Shown piece after piece: positions 53,606 through 62,338 of a DNA stretch of 64,000 nt. Each line of letters begins with the position of its first letter. Position 1 is the first letter of the stretch. Location of the stretch: contig CAJTKK010000015.1 of the NCBI GenBank assembly GCA_910576535.1, positions 1-64,000 of the forward strand, written 5' to 3'. The notes under the pieces are model-generated. The model saw only the letters and a program-made list of their open reading frames with translations. It was not told where the DNA came from and searched no databases. The DNA is from an uncultured Lachnospiraceae bacterium (GTDB lineage Bacteria > Bacillota > Clostridia > Lachnospirales > Lachnospiraceae). Both the position numbers and the translations under genes were made by a program.

Positions 53606-55057
53606 ATGAAGGAAAAATTAAAGCGGATGTATGATAATTCCACGCTTGCTGCCAAAATAAGGTATTTCTATTTGCTGCTGCTTGTTCCGGCAATTATTTT
53701 TTTGGTTTTTTTACTGTACAATCTTTGGATTGTAAACCGCAGTTATGAGAGTATGATTACTTCTTCCGTGGTAGCCAGTGAGTTTAGCCTTGATTTTAAA
53801 AAAGATTTTGACTATGAAATTTATCTATTGCTTGTGGAAAATAAATCCATTGAAGAAGCCAAACTAAATGATATGCTAAACGATGCCAACCGTATTGTGG
53901 AGAGGCTCGAGGAATTTACCAATTCCAAAGACAACATCAGCCGTCTTAACAGCGCAAAGAAATATTTAAAAAATCTGGGAATATATAAAGAACGTATTGA
54001 ACAAAACCTGATAGAAGGCAATAAATATGAGGTAAATATTGAAATCTGGGAAAACGATGTGCAAATTGTCACGTCTTTGCTCCAGGATACCATTTTCCAG
54101 TATATTTATTATGAGATCAGTGATTTGCAGCAGTTAAGTGCGGAATATCAGAATTTTTTTATAAGAATGGTGCGCTTCTTTATCCTTTCTTTTGCAGGTA
54201 TCCTGGTATTGCTTCTTTTTCTTTCGTATTATATCCCTTTGAGCATTACGCGTCCGATCAGGAAATTGAGCGAAGTGACGGATCAGGTAGCTAAGGGGGA
54301 TCTGAACGTCCATTTTGAAGCGAGGAGCGGCGTGGAGGTCAGCCGGCTTAGCGATTCCCTGAATACAATGATAGATAAAATAAATGAATTGCTGGAACAG
54401 GTCACGACAGAGCAGATCAGGCTGAGAAAAGCGGAGTTTGAACTTTTGCAGACGCAGATTAACCCCCATTTTTTGTACAATACGCTGGATACGATTATTT
54501 GGCTGGCGGAAGCCGGAAAACAGAAGGAGGTCGTGAGCATGGTAGGCAGTTTGTCGGAGTTTTTCAGGACATCCTTAAATCAGGGAAAGGATATTATCCC
54601 TATCAAGGAGGAGCTGCAGCATGTGAAAAGCTATCTGGAAATCCAGCAGGTGCGTTATCAGGATATCCTGAAATATGAAATCCAAGTGCCTGGGGATCTG
54701 GACAGATATTTAATACCAAAGATAACCATACAGCCTATTGTAGAAAATGCTTTGTATCACGGGATCAAGAATAAAAGGGGGATGGGATGGATCAGGATCA
54801 GCGGGAGAAGGGAAGAGGGCGGTTTTATGATACAAGTGGAGGATAACGGGATCGGCATCAGTGAAGAGAGGCTCTGCCAAGTAAGGGATAAAATCCGGTA
54901 TAGGGAGCCTGACGGAAAAGACGTATATGGGCTGTATAACGTGAATGAACGCATCCGGTTAAACTTTGGGGAGGAGTTCGGGATTTCGATGGAAAGCGTT
55001 TACGGCGAAGGGACAACGGTAGGCATTTATTTACCTTATGCAGAGGAAGGAATATAG
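53606..55057 (+). CDS. YesM-type sensor histidine kinase
   Basis: A 483-residue membrane kinase: membrane segments at about 22-43 and 190-212 enclosing an extracellular helical sensor, a HAMP domain (SITRPIRKLSEVTDQVAKGD), a His_kinase domain (LLQTQINPHFLYNTLDTIIW, phosphorylated His) and a HATPase (IVENALYHGI, VEDNGIGIS). It starts directly after the response regulator stop codon. Many such pairs respond to plant or host sugars and control a neighbouring importer. Confidence 0.93.
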   Translation: MKEKLKRMYDNSTLAAKIRYFYLLLLVPAIIFLVFLLYNLWIVNRSYESMITSSVVASEFSLDFKKDFDYEIYLLLVENKSIEEAKLNDMLNDANRIVERLEEFTNSKDNISRLNSAKKYLKNLGIYKERIEQNLIEGNKYEVNIEIWENDVQIVTSLLQDTIFQYIYYEISDLQQLSAEYQNFFIRMVRFFILSFAGILVLLLFLSYYIPLSITRPIRKLSEVTDQVAKGDLNVHFEARSGVEVSRLSDSLNTMIDKINELLEQVTTEQIRLRKAEFELLQTQINPHFLYNTLDTIIWLAEAGKQKEVVSMVGSLSEFFRTSLNQGKDIIPIKEELQHVKSYLEIQQVRYQDILKYEIQVPGDLDRYLIPKITIQPIVENALYHGIKNKRGMGWIRISGRREEGGFMIQVEDNGIGISEERLCQVRDKIRYREPDGKDVYGLYNVNERIRLNFGEEFGISMESVYGEGTTVGIYLPYAEEGI

Positions 55058-55062
55058 AAAAA

Positions 55063-55122
55063 CAAACTTTTTTCGTAGAAAATCCAACCTTTTTTAAAGA
55101 CGGATAAAAAAGTAAACTTTTC
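55063..55122 (+). promoter_or_regulatory. Three AAC-TTTT direct repeats upstream of the sugar-binding protein gene
   Basis: CAAACTTTTTT (55063-55073), CCAACCTTTTTT (55084-55095) and GTAAACTTTTC (55112-55122) share an AAC/TTTT core. The first two are 21 bases apart, two helix turns, as expected for the tandem sites of AraC-type regulators. They are the best candidates for the YesN-type regulator's binding site. Confidence 0.5.
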
Positions 55123-55173
55123 TATGATTTATCTGAATGGATTTCTGGATGTATGAGTAATATGATATAAACA

Positions 55174-55192
55174 TCAAGGAAACGTTCCTTGA
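55174..55192 (+). promoter_or_regulatory. Operator-like palindrome at the start of the importer transcript
   Basis: TCAAGGAA-ACG-TTCCTTGA is a 19-base inverted repeat with perfect 8-bp arms. It lies just after a TATGAT box (55161-55166) and about 28 bases before the start codon, a typical repressor position. The middle resembles a CcpA cre site but the outer bases do not fit well, so the binding protein is open (CcpA, AraR or another repressor). Confidence 0.55.
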
Positions 55193-55219
55193 AAATCGTA
55201 TTTAAGGGAGGATTTAAAA

Positions 55220-56317
55220 ATGAAGAAAAAACTTTTAGCAGCCATGATGGCAGCAGTTATGGTAATTGGTTTAACTGCATGCGGTTCTGCTCCGGCACAG
55301 GAAGCAGCGGCTCCTACGGAAGAAGCGGCTCCGGCAGAAGAAGAAGCTCCTGCAGAAGAGGCAGCCCCGGCGGAAGAAGCAGCTCCGGCAGAAGAAGAGG
55401 CTCCTGCAGAAGAGGCAGCTCCGGCAGAAAGCACAGGGGAAACAGTGAAAGTCGGCATTATTAATAATGACCCGAACGAATCCGGTTACCGTACGGCAAA
55501 CGACAAAGACTTAAAAGCAAAGTTTACAGCAGAAAACGGTTATGAAGCTTCCTTTGCATACAGCAACAAAAATGATGAGCAGATCGCAGCGGCTCAGAAG
55601 TTCATCCAGGACGGTGTTGATTATCTTCTTCTTTCCGCAGCGGATACTGCAGGATGGGATTCCGTACTGAAGGACGCACAGGATGCAGGCATCAGGGTTA
55701 TCCTGTTTGACCGTACCATTGATGCGGACGAAAGCCTTTACGAAGCATCTATCGTTTCCGATATGGCAAAAGAAGGCGAGACAGCAGTAACATGGTTAAA
55801 AGGACAGGGGCTTGAAGAATACAACATCATCCATCTTCAGGGCGTTATGGGTTCCGCAGCGCAGCAGGGCCGTACCGGTGCATTGGATGCAGCAGTAGCA
55901 TCCGACGGATGGAATCTTGTAACACAGCAGACAGCAGAGTGGAACGCTGAAAAAGCACAGCAGATTGTTCAGTCCGTAATCGACTCCGGCGAATCTTTCA
56001 ACGTAATCTACGCAGAAAATGATGATATGGCAAAAGGCGCTGTAGCAGCTCTTGACAAAGCAAATATCCCTCACGGCGTTGGAAAAGACGTTATCGTTAT
56101 GGGCTTTGACTGCAATAAGTGGGCATTGGAAGAACTTCTTGCACAGAACTGGAATTACGATGGACAGTGCAATCCTTTCCAGGCATCCTACATTGACGAA
56201 ATCATCAAGACAATCCAGAGCGGCGGAACGGTTGCTGAGAAGACAATCATCATGGATGAAAAAGGTTTCGATGCTACGGAAATTACACAGGAAGATGTTG
56301 ATACATACGGTATCTAA
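55220..56317 (+). CDS. Sugar ABC transporter substrate-binding lipoprotein (YtfQ-like)
   Basis: A 365-residue lipoprotein: lipobox in VIGLTACGS, then a 45-residue low-complexity linker of repeated EEAAPA/EEEAPA units, then a ribose-class binding domain (VKVGIINNDPNESGYRTAND, FDRTIDADESLYEASIVSDM, AENDDMAKGAVAALDKA). It resembles YtfQ, a galactofuranose binder; pentoses or arabinofuranose are plausible cargo here. Codon choice (many ATC, GTT, CGT codons) differs from its neighbours and points to high expression. ATG 55220 follows AAGGGAGG. Confidence 0.9.
   Translation: MKKKLLAAMMAAVMVIGLTACGSAPAQEAAAPTEEAAPAEEEAPAEEAAPAEEAAPAEEEAPAEEAAPAESTGETVKVGIINNDPNESGYRTANDKDLKAKFTAENGYEASFAYSNKNDEQIAAAQKFIQDGVDYLLLSAADTAGWDSVLKDAQDAGIRVILFDRTIDADESLYEASIVSDMAKEGETAVTWLKGQGLEEYNIIHLQGVMGSAAQQGRTGALDAAVASDGWNLVTQQTAEWNAEKAQQIVQSVIDSGESFNVIYAENDDMAKGAVAALDKANIPHGVGKDVIVMGFDCNKWALEELLAQNWNYDGQCNPFQASYIDEIIKTIQSGGTVAEKTIIMDEKGFDATEITQEDVDTYGI
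55317..55430 (+). repeat. Tandem GAA/GCT-rich repeats encoding an EEAAPA linker
   Basis: Imperfect 15-18 base units encode EEAAPA, EEEAPA and variants and link the lipid anchor to the binding domain. The slippage-prone sequence may vary in length between strains. Confidence 0.8.
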
Positions 56318-56373
56318 TGGAAATGCATTATTTGAATAGCAATGAAAGTAAATAATAAGCGGTTGTGAATAGG

Positions 56374-56413
56374 CGCGGGGCGGTAGAAAAACAAATATGC
56401 TTGCTCCGCGTTT
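56374..56413 (+). other. Hairpin between binding protein and ATPase genes
   Basis: CGCGGGGC (56374-56381) pairs with GCTCCGCG (56403-56410), one G-T pair, followed by TTTATT. It probably stabilises the binding-protein mRNA and reduces read-through into the transporter genes, in line with the much stronger codon bias of the binding protein. Confidence 0.55.
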
Positions 56414-56505
56414 ATTGTATCAAAATCCGGGATGAAGGATGTACGGCGGCATATAAATAGCCGTATACTTAATCTTTTTAAAAAATTTAGGGGGTGAATA
56501 CACTA

Positions 56506-58017
56506 GTGAAAGAAAAAGCTGTATTGGAAATGAGAAATATCCACAAAAGCTTTCCTGGGGTACGCGCCTTGCAGGGAGTGGATTTTACGCTGTGCGAAGG
56601 CGAGATCCATGCGCTGATGGGCGAGAATGGAGCCGGGAAATCAACCTTGATTAAGGTTTTAACCGGGGTATATGGAAAGGATGAGGGGCAAATCTTTTTA
56701 AAAGGGAAGGACGAAGTGGCAATCCATTCGCCCCAGGATGCACAGAGGCTGGGTATCAGCACGGTATATCAGGAAATTACCCTCTGCCCGAATCTCTCTG
56801 TGGCTGAAAATATGTTTATTGGACGGACCAGCGGCGTATGCCAGAATTGGAAAAAAATGAATACGGATGCAGACAGGATCCTGCAATCGTTGGATATCCC
56901 GGCAAAAGCAACACAGCAGTTAGCGAGCTGTTCCATTGCGGTTCAGCAGATGATTGCTATTGCCCGTGCTGTGGATATGGATTGTAAAGTATTGATTCTC
57001 GATGAACCCACTTCTTCTTTGGATGAACAGGAGGTAGAAAAACTGTTCCGGCTCATGCGCGATTTGAGGGCGAGAGGAGTAGGCATTATTTTTGTTACGC
57101 ATTTCTTGGATCAGGTATATGAAGTCTGCGACAAGATTACAGTGCTGCGTGACGGGAAACTGGTAGGCGAATATGAAATTAAGGATCTTCCGCGTGTGAA
57201 GCTTGTTTCAAAAATGCTTGGCAAGGAACTGGACGATATGTCGGATATTAAGGGGGAAAGCAAACCGTACGACAAAGACGATCAGTCGGCTCCTGTATTT
57301 GAAGCAAAAGGGCTTGTAAGCAATGCGGGGATTAAACCTTTTAATTTTTACATAAAGAAGGGCGAAGTAAACGGGTTTACCGGTTTGCTTGGTTCGGGCA
57401 GAAGCGAATGCGTCCGTGCAATTTTCGGTGCGGACAGGGTGCTTGGCGGAACTGTGAAAATGGACGGAAAAGAAGTAAAGATCGGCAAGCCGCTTGACGC
57501 TATGAAAAACGGCATTGCATATCTTCCGGAAGACCGCAAAGTGGACGGTATTGTGGGCGATCTTTCGGTACGTGAAAATATTATCCTTGCTTTGCAGGTA
57601 TTGAAGGGATTCCTTAAGCCTTTTACAAAAGCAGAGGCAAATAAATTTGCAGAGGACTATATTAAACTTCTGGGGATTAAGACGGCTTCCGCAGATACGC
57701 CGATTAAATCCTTGTCAGGGGGCAATCAGCAGAAAGCTATTCTGGCCCGTTGGCTTTTGACAGATCCTAAGTATTTGATATTGGATGAACCTACAAGGGG
57801 TATTGATATAGGTACCAAGATTGACATACAGAAATTGGTGCTGAAACTTGCTTCGGAGGGTATGAGCGTTACATTTATTTCTTCGGAAACGGATGAAATG
57901 CTCCGCACCTGTTCCCGTCTGGTAGTTATGCGTGACCGTAAAGTGGTAGGCGAACTTTCCGGCGAAGAACTAAGCCAGAGTATGATTATGAGTACCATTG
58001 CCGGAGGTGACAAATAA
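56506..58017 (+). CDS. Sugar ABC transporter ATPase (duplicated, YtfR/RbsA-like)
   Basis: A 503-residue protein with two ABC domains. Domain 1 has Walker A GENGAGKST and Walker B VLILDEPTSSLDE; domain 2 has a degenerate P-loop (GLLGSGRSE), signature SGGNQQKAILARW and LILDEPTRGIDIG. As in RbsA/MglA, only the first site is probably fully active. GTG 56506 is preferred because AGGGGG lies 9 bases upstream; GTG 56494 overlaps that ribosome site. Confidence 0.93.
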   Translation: MKEKAVLEMRNIHKSFPGVRALQGVDFTLCEGEIHALMGENGAGKSTLIKVLTGVYGKDEGQIFLKGKDEVAIHSPQDAQRLGISTVYQEITLCPNLSVAENMFIGRTSGVCQNWKKMNTDADRILQSLDIPAKATQQLASCSIAVQQMIAIARAVDMDCKVLILDEPTSSLDEQEVEKLFRLMRDLRARGVGIIFVTHFLDQVYEVCDKITVLRDGKLVGEYEIKDLPRVKLVSKMLGKELDDMSDIKGESKPYDKDDQSAPVFEAKGLVSNAGIKPFNFYIKKGEVNGFTGLLGSGRSECVRAIFGADRVLGGTVKMDGKEVKIGKPLDAMKNGIAYLPEDRKVDGIVGDLSVRENIILALQVLKGFLKPFTKAEANKFAEDYIKLLGIKTASADTPIKSLSGGNQQKAILARWLLTDPKYLILDEPTRGIDIGTKIDIQKLVLKLASEGMSVTFISSETDEMLRTCSRLVVMRDRKVVGELSGEELSQSMIMSTIAGGDK

Positions 58018-58019
58018 TT

Positions 58020-59120
58020 ATGAAAAGTAAAGAGACAAATAAATCAAGCGTACCCGGATTTTTTTCAAAGCTGGTGAGACGGCAGATTTTTATCCCGATA
58101 GCAGCGTTATTGCTTTTAGCTGTTTTTAATTTGATTACAGATCCATCATTTTATAAGATTACGTTAGGATACAACAGTGCAGGCAACCCGGTACTGTCCG
58201 GTTATCTGATGACAATTCTGGACAGCGGCTCGGAACTTGCTATTCTGGCAATTGGAATGACATTAGTAACAGCGGCTACCGGGGGGCAGGACATCAGCGT
58301 AGGAGCTGCGATAGCCATCAGCGGCAGCGTGATACTCCGCGTGCTCTGCGGTACGAATTCACGGCCGGAAACATTGCAGGCTCCAATTATTGTGGCGTTT
58401 TTGGCAGCTTGTGTTGTGGCAATGCTTTTCGGAGCTTTTAATGGGGCATTAGTAGCTTATTTTAGAATACAGCCTATGGTAGCTACATTGATTCTATTTA
58501 CTGCGGGGCGTTCTATTGCGGCGTGGATTAATAATAATGAACTGCCTATTATCAGTGAGCCTTCTTTTGGGTATTTCGGGGGATTTATTCCGGGGATACC
58601 GATTCCTACCCCATTTTTCATTGCGGTAGTCTGTATGATTGTTATTGCCCTTGTCCTGCGGTTTACCAATTTAGGGCTATATACCCAGGCGGTAGGCATT
58701 AATGAAAGCTCGTCCAGGCTAAACGGGCTGAACCCTGCGTTTATAAAATTCCTGACATTTGTCATTCTCGGTTTATGTGTTGCGGTTGCCGGATTAATTA
58801 AAGTAAGCCGGTTTTCCACTATCAATTATTCGGTCATTGCTAAGGACATAGAAATGGATGCCATTCTTGCAGTGGCATTGGGCGGAAACGCATTAAGCGG
58901 CGGAAAGTTTAACATGGCAGCATCCATACTCGGGGCGTATGTTATCCAGTTCCTGACAACAACATTATATAAATTTAATGTACAGTCAGATGCTCTTCCC
59001 GCTTATAAGGCAGTTGTTGTAATTGTCCTGGTAGTCTTAAGCGCACCGATCGTAAGGGAATGGCTTTCCGGGGTATGGAAAAAAATAAGGCCGCAAGGGA
59101 ATGGAAAGGAGGTCGCTTAA
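58020..59120 (+). CDS. Sugar ABC transporter permease (YtfT-like)
   Basis: A 366-residue membrane protein of the ribose-class BPD_transp_2 family with about eight to ten spans. Segments LAILAIGMTLVTAATGGQDI and DAILAVALGGNALSGGKFNM are typical. It begins 2 bases after the ATPase gene and ends 1 base before the second permease start. The two permeases are expected to form a heterodimeric channel, as in YtfT/YjfF. Confidence 0.92.
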   Translation: MKSKETNKSSVPGFFSKLVRRQIFIPIAALLLLAVFNLITDPSFYKITLGYNSAGNPVLSGYLMTILDSGSELAILAIGMTLVTAATGGQDISVGAAIAISGSVILRVLCGTNSRPETLQAPIIVAFLAACVVAMLFGAFNGALVAYFRIQPMVATLILFTAGRSIAAWINNNELPIISEPSFGYFGGFIPGIPIPTPFFIAVVCMIVIALVLRFTNLGLYTQAVGINESSSRLNGLNPAFIKFLTFVILGLCVAVAGLIKVSRFSTINYSVIAKDIEMDAILAVALGGNALSGGKFNMAASILGAYVIQFLTTTLYKFNVQSDALPAYKAVVVIVLVVLSAPIVREWLSGVWKKIRPQGNGKEVA

Positions 59121-59121
59121 T

Positions 59122-60192
59122 ATGGCATCATCTAATAAAACACCAAAAGCCAGCGGAGGGCTGGGCAGTAAAATGAAAAATATTACGGATACCAATCTGC
59201 TGTTAACGATAACAGTTGTTGTATTTTTCGCTATGTATATTGGGGCGATGGTTTTCCAGGGAAAAGGTTTCTTAAAGCCCCAGACTTTTTTTAATATCCT
59301 GAATGCCCAGGCGGCGCTGATTATTACCGCTTGCGGGATGAGCCTTGTTATGATTACCGGCAGCATTGATATTTCTGTGGGCGGCGTGGTAGCTTTAGTC
59401 AGCATGTGCTGTGCAGTTTACCTTGATTTCCATAACGGGAATGTATTTATGGCAGTTTTGATTTCTTTGTTGATCGGCCTGGCTTTTGGCGCAGTACAGG
59501 GTTTTCTGGTTGCCTACTTGGATATCCAGCCCTTTATTGTGAGCTTGGCAGGAATGTTTTTTGCACGGGGCATGACTACCATTGTCAATACAAACCCTTT
59601 CAATGTACAGAACGAAGCGTTTGTGGCTTTGAAAGAAACACGTGTGATAGTGCCTGGATTCGGTTCCGTGAATAAGCTGGGCAAATATGTGAATGCTTAT
59701 GTAGAAATCGGTGTTATTGTAGCAATATTAATAGTCATCCTTCTTTTCTTCGTTCTAAGATGGACGAAGCTGGGACGGGGATTTTATGCGGTAGGCGGTA
59801 ACAGCCAGAGTGCGTTAATGTTAGGGATTAATGTAAAAAGGACGAAATTCTTTGCTCATCTGATATGCGGGCTTTTGGCAGGGATTGGCGGATTCGTGTA
59901 CTTTATGCATGTCGGTTCCGGTTCGGCTTCCCATGCCAGCGGGATGGAAATGAATGCGATAGCCTCTTCCATTATAGGAGGCACGATGCTGACAGGCGGC
60001 GTGGGTAATATAATCGGTACTTTCTTCGGCGTGCTTTCCCTTAGCACAATACAGAATATTGTTTCTTCGGCAGGCTTAGACGATGCATGGTGGACCGGGA
60101 TTACAATTGCTGCAATGCTTTGTCTTTTCCTCGTTATCCAGAGTGTGGTAATGGCACGTAAGAAAAGAGCATTAAGGTCAAACCTGGAATAA
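59122..60192 (+). CDS. Sugar ABC transporter permease (YjfF-like)
   Basis: A 356-residue membrane protein of the same family: ALIITACGMSLVMITGSIDI, VGGNSQSALMLGINVKRTKF and IASSIIGGTMLTGGVGNIIG are family signatures. GGAGG lies just inside the end of the previous gene and fixes the start at ATG 59122. It completes the channel with the previous permease. A short hairpin and T run (60229-60255) follows. Confidence 0.92.
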   Translation: MASSNKTPKASGGLGSKMKNITDTNLLLTITVVVFFAMYIGAMVFQGKGFLKPQTFFNILNAQAALIITACGMSLVMITGSIDISVGGVVALVSMCCAVYLDFHNGNVFMAVLISLLIGLAFGAVQGFLVAYLDIQPFIVSLAGMFFARGMTTIVNTNPFNVQNEAFVALKETRVIVPGFGSVNKLGKYVNAYVEIGVIVAILIVILLFFVLRWTKLGRGFYAVGGNSQSALMLGINVKRTKFFAHLICGLLAGIGGFVYFMHVGSGSASHASGMEMNAIASSIIGGTMLTGGVGNIIGTFFGVLSLSTIQNIVSSAGLDDAWWTGITIAAMLCLFLVIQSVVMARKKRALRSNLE

Positions 60193-60228
60193 AGGAAACA
60201 ACAGACGGAAAATATAAGAAAAAATGGT

Positions 60229-60255
60229 GGCCGCCGGTATGTGCGGCTGCCTTTT
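60229..60255 (+). terminator. Terminator-like hairpin after the permease genes
   Basis: GGC-C-GCCG pairs with CGGC-T-GCC (7 pairs with one mismatch) and is followed by TTTT. It would partly end the importer transcript before the second binding-protein gene, which has its own promoter. Confidence 0.6.
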
Positions 60256-60281
60256 GCTATACGCAGGGAAATAAGTCGTGA

Positions 60282-60310
60282 TTGACAGCGTAAAGACAGT
60301 ATGGTATATA
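60282..60310 (+). promoter_or_regulatory. Promoter of the second binding-protein gene
   Basis: TTGACA (60282-60287), 17 bases, TATATA (60305-60310): a good sigma-A promoter about 45 bases before the start codon. Confidence 0.7.
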
Positions 60311-60356
60311 CAATTATGAAATTCTTATTTAATATGAAGAGGAAAAGCGGAAGAAG

Positions 60357-61421
60357 ATGTGTTGGAAAAAAGCTTTGGCAATTGCCGTAATTTTTATCCT
60401 TTGTATATTTCAGGCAGGCTGCAGTGGCGGTTTTCATGATAGAAATGAATCGGCGGGCCAAGAGGGGGCAGCAAATGATTATATCGTGGTTGGGTTTTCT
60501 CAGCTTGGGGCTGAATCGGACTGGAGAAACGAAAATACCGAGTCCATGAAGTCGTCCTTTACGGAAGAGAACGGATATACGTTGATTTTTGAAGATGGAC
60601 AGCAGAAGCAGGCAAATCAGATCAGGGCTATCCGGATGTTTATCCAGCAGGAGGTTGATTATATAGTTCTTGCGCCGGTGATGGAGACAGGGTGGGATAC
60701 TGTTCTTCAGGAGGCGAAGGATGCGGGGATCCCGGTAATTATTGTAGACCGGAAAGTGGATGTTTCGGACGAGGGATTATTTACTTGCTGGGTTGGCTCG
60801 GATTTTGAACTGGAAGGGAAAAAGGCGGCGGAATGGCTGAACCAATACGCTACGGAGAAAGGGATAGAGTCCGGCGACATTCATGTAGTAAATATACAAG
60901 GAACGAAAGGATCTTCTGCCCAGATCGGGCGCACCAAAGGGCTGGCAGATGCAGCAAGGGCTAACGGCTGGGATCTGATGGCAGAGGTGATCGGCGATTT
61001 CACGCGGGCAAAAGGAAAAGAAGTGGTGGAATCCCTTTTAAAGCAATATAATAACATTAATGTGGTTTATTGCGAAAATGACAATGAGGCTTTTGGGGCG
61101 ATAGAGGCGATAGAGGAGGCTGGCAGGAAAGCCGGTTCCAATATTGCAGGCGGTGAAATCATGGTGATCTCTTTCGATGGCGTGAATGAGGAGGCCATCC
61201 AGTATATGCTGGATGGTAAGATTATATGCATTGCAGAGTGTAATCCCCTGCATGGCCCCCGCGTCCAAGCGATCATTGAATTGCTGGAAAAGGGTGGGAC
61301 GCCGGAAAAATGGCAGTATGTGGATGAGGAAATTTACAGCGTTGATGAAACCGTAAAAAGATTGACAATTGAGGGAGCGGATTATGAGGTGACTATTTTA
61401 AGGCAGAAGGATAAAAAATAA
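60357..61421 (+). CDS. Second sugar-binding lipoprotein (YtfQ-like)
   Basis: A 354-residue lipoprotein: membrane signal ending in FQAGC, short linker, then a ribose-class binding domain (VVGFSQLGAESDWRNENTES, IIVDRKVDVSDEGLF, YCENDNEAFGAIEAIEEAG). The overall form matches the first binding protein but without the EEAAPA linker and with clear divergence, so it may broaden the substrate range of the same transporter. It has its own promoter and stands between the importer and transketolase genes. Confidence 0.9.
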   Translation: MCWKKALAIAVIFILCIFQAGCSGGFHDRNESAGQEGAANDYIVVGFSQLGAESDWRNENTESMKSSFTEENGYTLIFEDGQQKQANQIRAIRMFIQQEVDYIVLAPVMETGWDTVLQEAKDAGIPVIIVDRKVDVSDEGLFTCWVGSDFELEGKKAAEWLNQYATEKGIESGDIHVVNIQGTKGSSAQIGRTKGLADAARANGWDLMAEVIGDFTRAKGKEVVESLLKQYNNINVVYCENDNEAFGAIEAIEEAGRKAGSNIAGGEIMVISFDGVNEEAIQYMLDGKIICIAECNPLHGPRVQAIIELLEKGGTPEKWQYVDEEIYSVDETVKRLTIEGADYEVTILRQKDKK

Positions 61422-61510
61422 TAGGCGGCTGCATAAATCTAAGCGGCGGGAATATTTGGCAGGAGTCTTAGCTTTGTAAGAGCCAGAAAAGAAAGGAGCA
61501 TGATAATAAA

Positions 61511-62338
61511 ATGACAAATCAGGAATTGCAGAAAAAAGCGAATGAGGTGCGGAAAGGGATTGTAACATCAGTACATAGCGCAAAAGCTGGGCATCCCGGC
61601 GGTTCTTTGTCGGCAGCGGATATTTTTACTTATTTGTATTTTGAAGAGATGAATATAGATCCTGAAAACCCAAAGATGGAGGATAGGGATCGTTTTGTTT
61701 TATCCAAAGGGCATACGGCTCCCGGGTTATATTCCGCGTTAGCAAACCGCGGGTATTTTCCGGTGGAAGATTTGAAAACATTGCGTAAAATCGGTTCTTA
61801 TCTGCAGGGTCATCCTGATATGAAGCATATTCCGGGCGTGGATATGTCCAGCGGTTCCCTGGGGCAGGGGATTTCCGCTGCGGCAGGGATGGCTTTGAGC
61901 GGGAAGATGAGAGAAAAAGATTACCGCGTATATACCCTTTTAGGGGACGGAGAGATTCAGGAAGGCCAGGTCTGGGAAGCAGCCATGTTTGCCGGGCATA
62001 GAAAACTGGATAATCTTGTTGTGATTGTGGACAATAACGGGCTGCAGATTGACGGTAAAATAGACGATGTATGTTCCCCTTATCCAATTGATGAAAAGTT
62101 TGCGGCATTTAATTTCCATGTAGTTCATGCAGATGCCCATGATTTTGATGATTTGAGGAAGGCATTTACGGAAGCGCGGAAAACGAAAGGAATGCCGACT
62201 GCAATTATAGCCCACAGTTTAAAGGGCAAAGGGGTATCCTTTATGGAAGGGCAGGCAGCTTGGCATGGAACAGCGCCGAATGATGAACAGTACGCGGTGG
62301 CAATGGCGGATTTGGAAAGGATTGGTGAAAGTTTATGA
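61511..62338 (+). CDS. Transketolase, N-terminal subunit
   Basis: A 275-residue chain with the thiamine diphosphate binding part: GHPGGSLSAADIFTYLYF, LSKGHTAPGLYSAL, the GDGEIQEGQVWEAAMFAG motif and DNNGLQIDG. It forms an active enzyme with the next gene's product and transfers two-carbon units between pentose and hexose phosphates. It overlaps the next gene by 4 bases (ATGA). Split transketolases are normal in many Clostridia, so this is not a frameshift. Confidence 0.95.
   Translation: MTNQELQKKANEVRKGIVTSVHSAKAGHPGGSLSAADIFTYLYFEEMNIDPENPKMEDRDRFVLSKGHTAPGLYSALANRGYFPVEDLKTLRKIGSYLQGHPDMKHIPGVDMSSGSLGQGISAAAGMALSGKMREKDYRVYTLLGDGEIQEGQVWEAAMFAGHRKLDNLVVIVDNNGLQIDGKIDDVCSPYPIDEKFAAFNFHVVHADAHDFDDLRKAFTEARKTKGMPTAIIAHSLKGKGVSFMEGQAAWHGTAPNDEQYAVAMADLERIGESL

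Noticed and set aside
55174..55192. CcpA cre site
   Set aside because: The centre GGAAACGTTCC fits in part, but the outer positions do not match the consensus; kept as an unassigned palindrome.
55174..55458. Antisense Ser/Ala/Gly repeat protein opposite the EEAAPA linker
   Set aside because: It is only the complement of the GAA/GCT-rich repeats and has no start signals.
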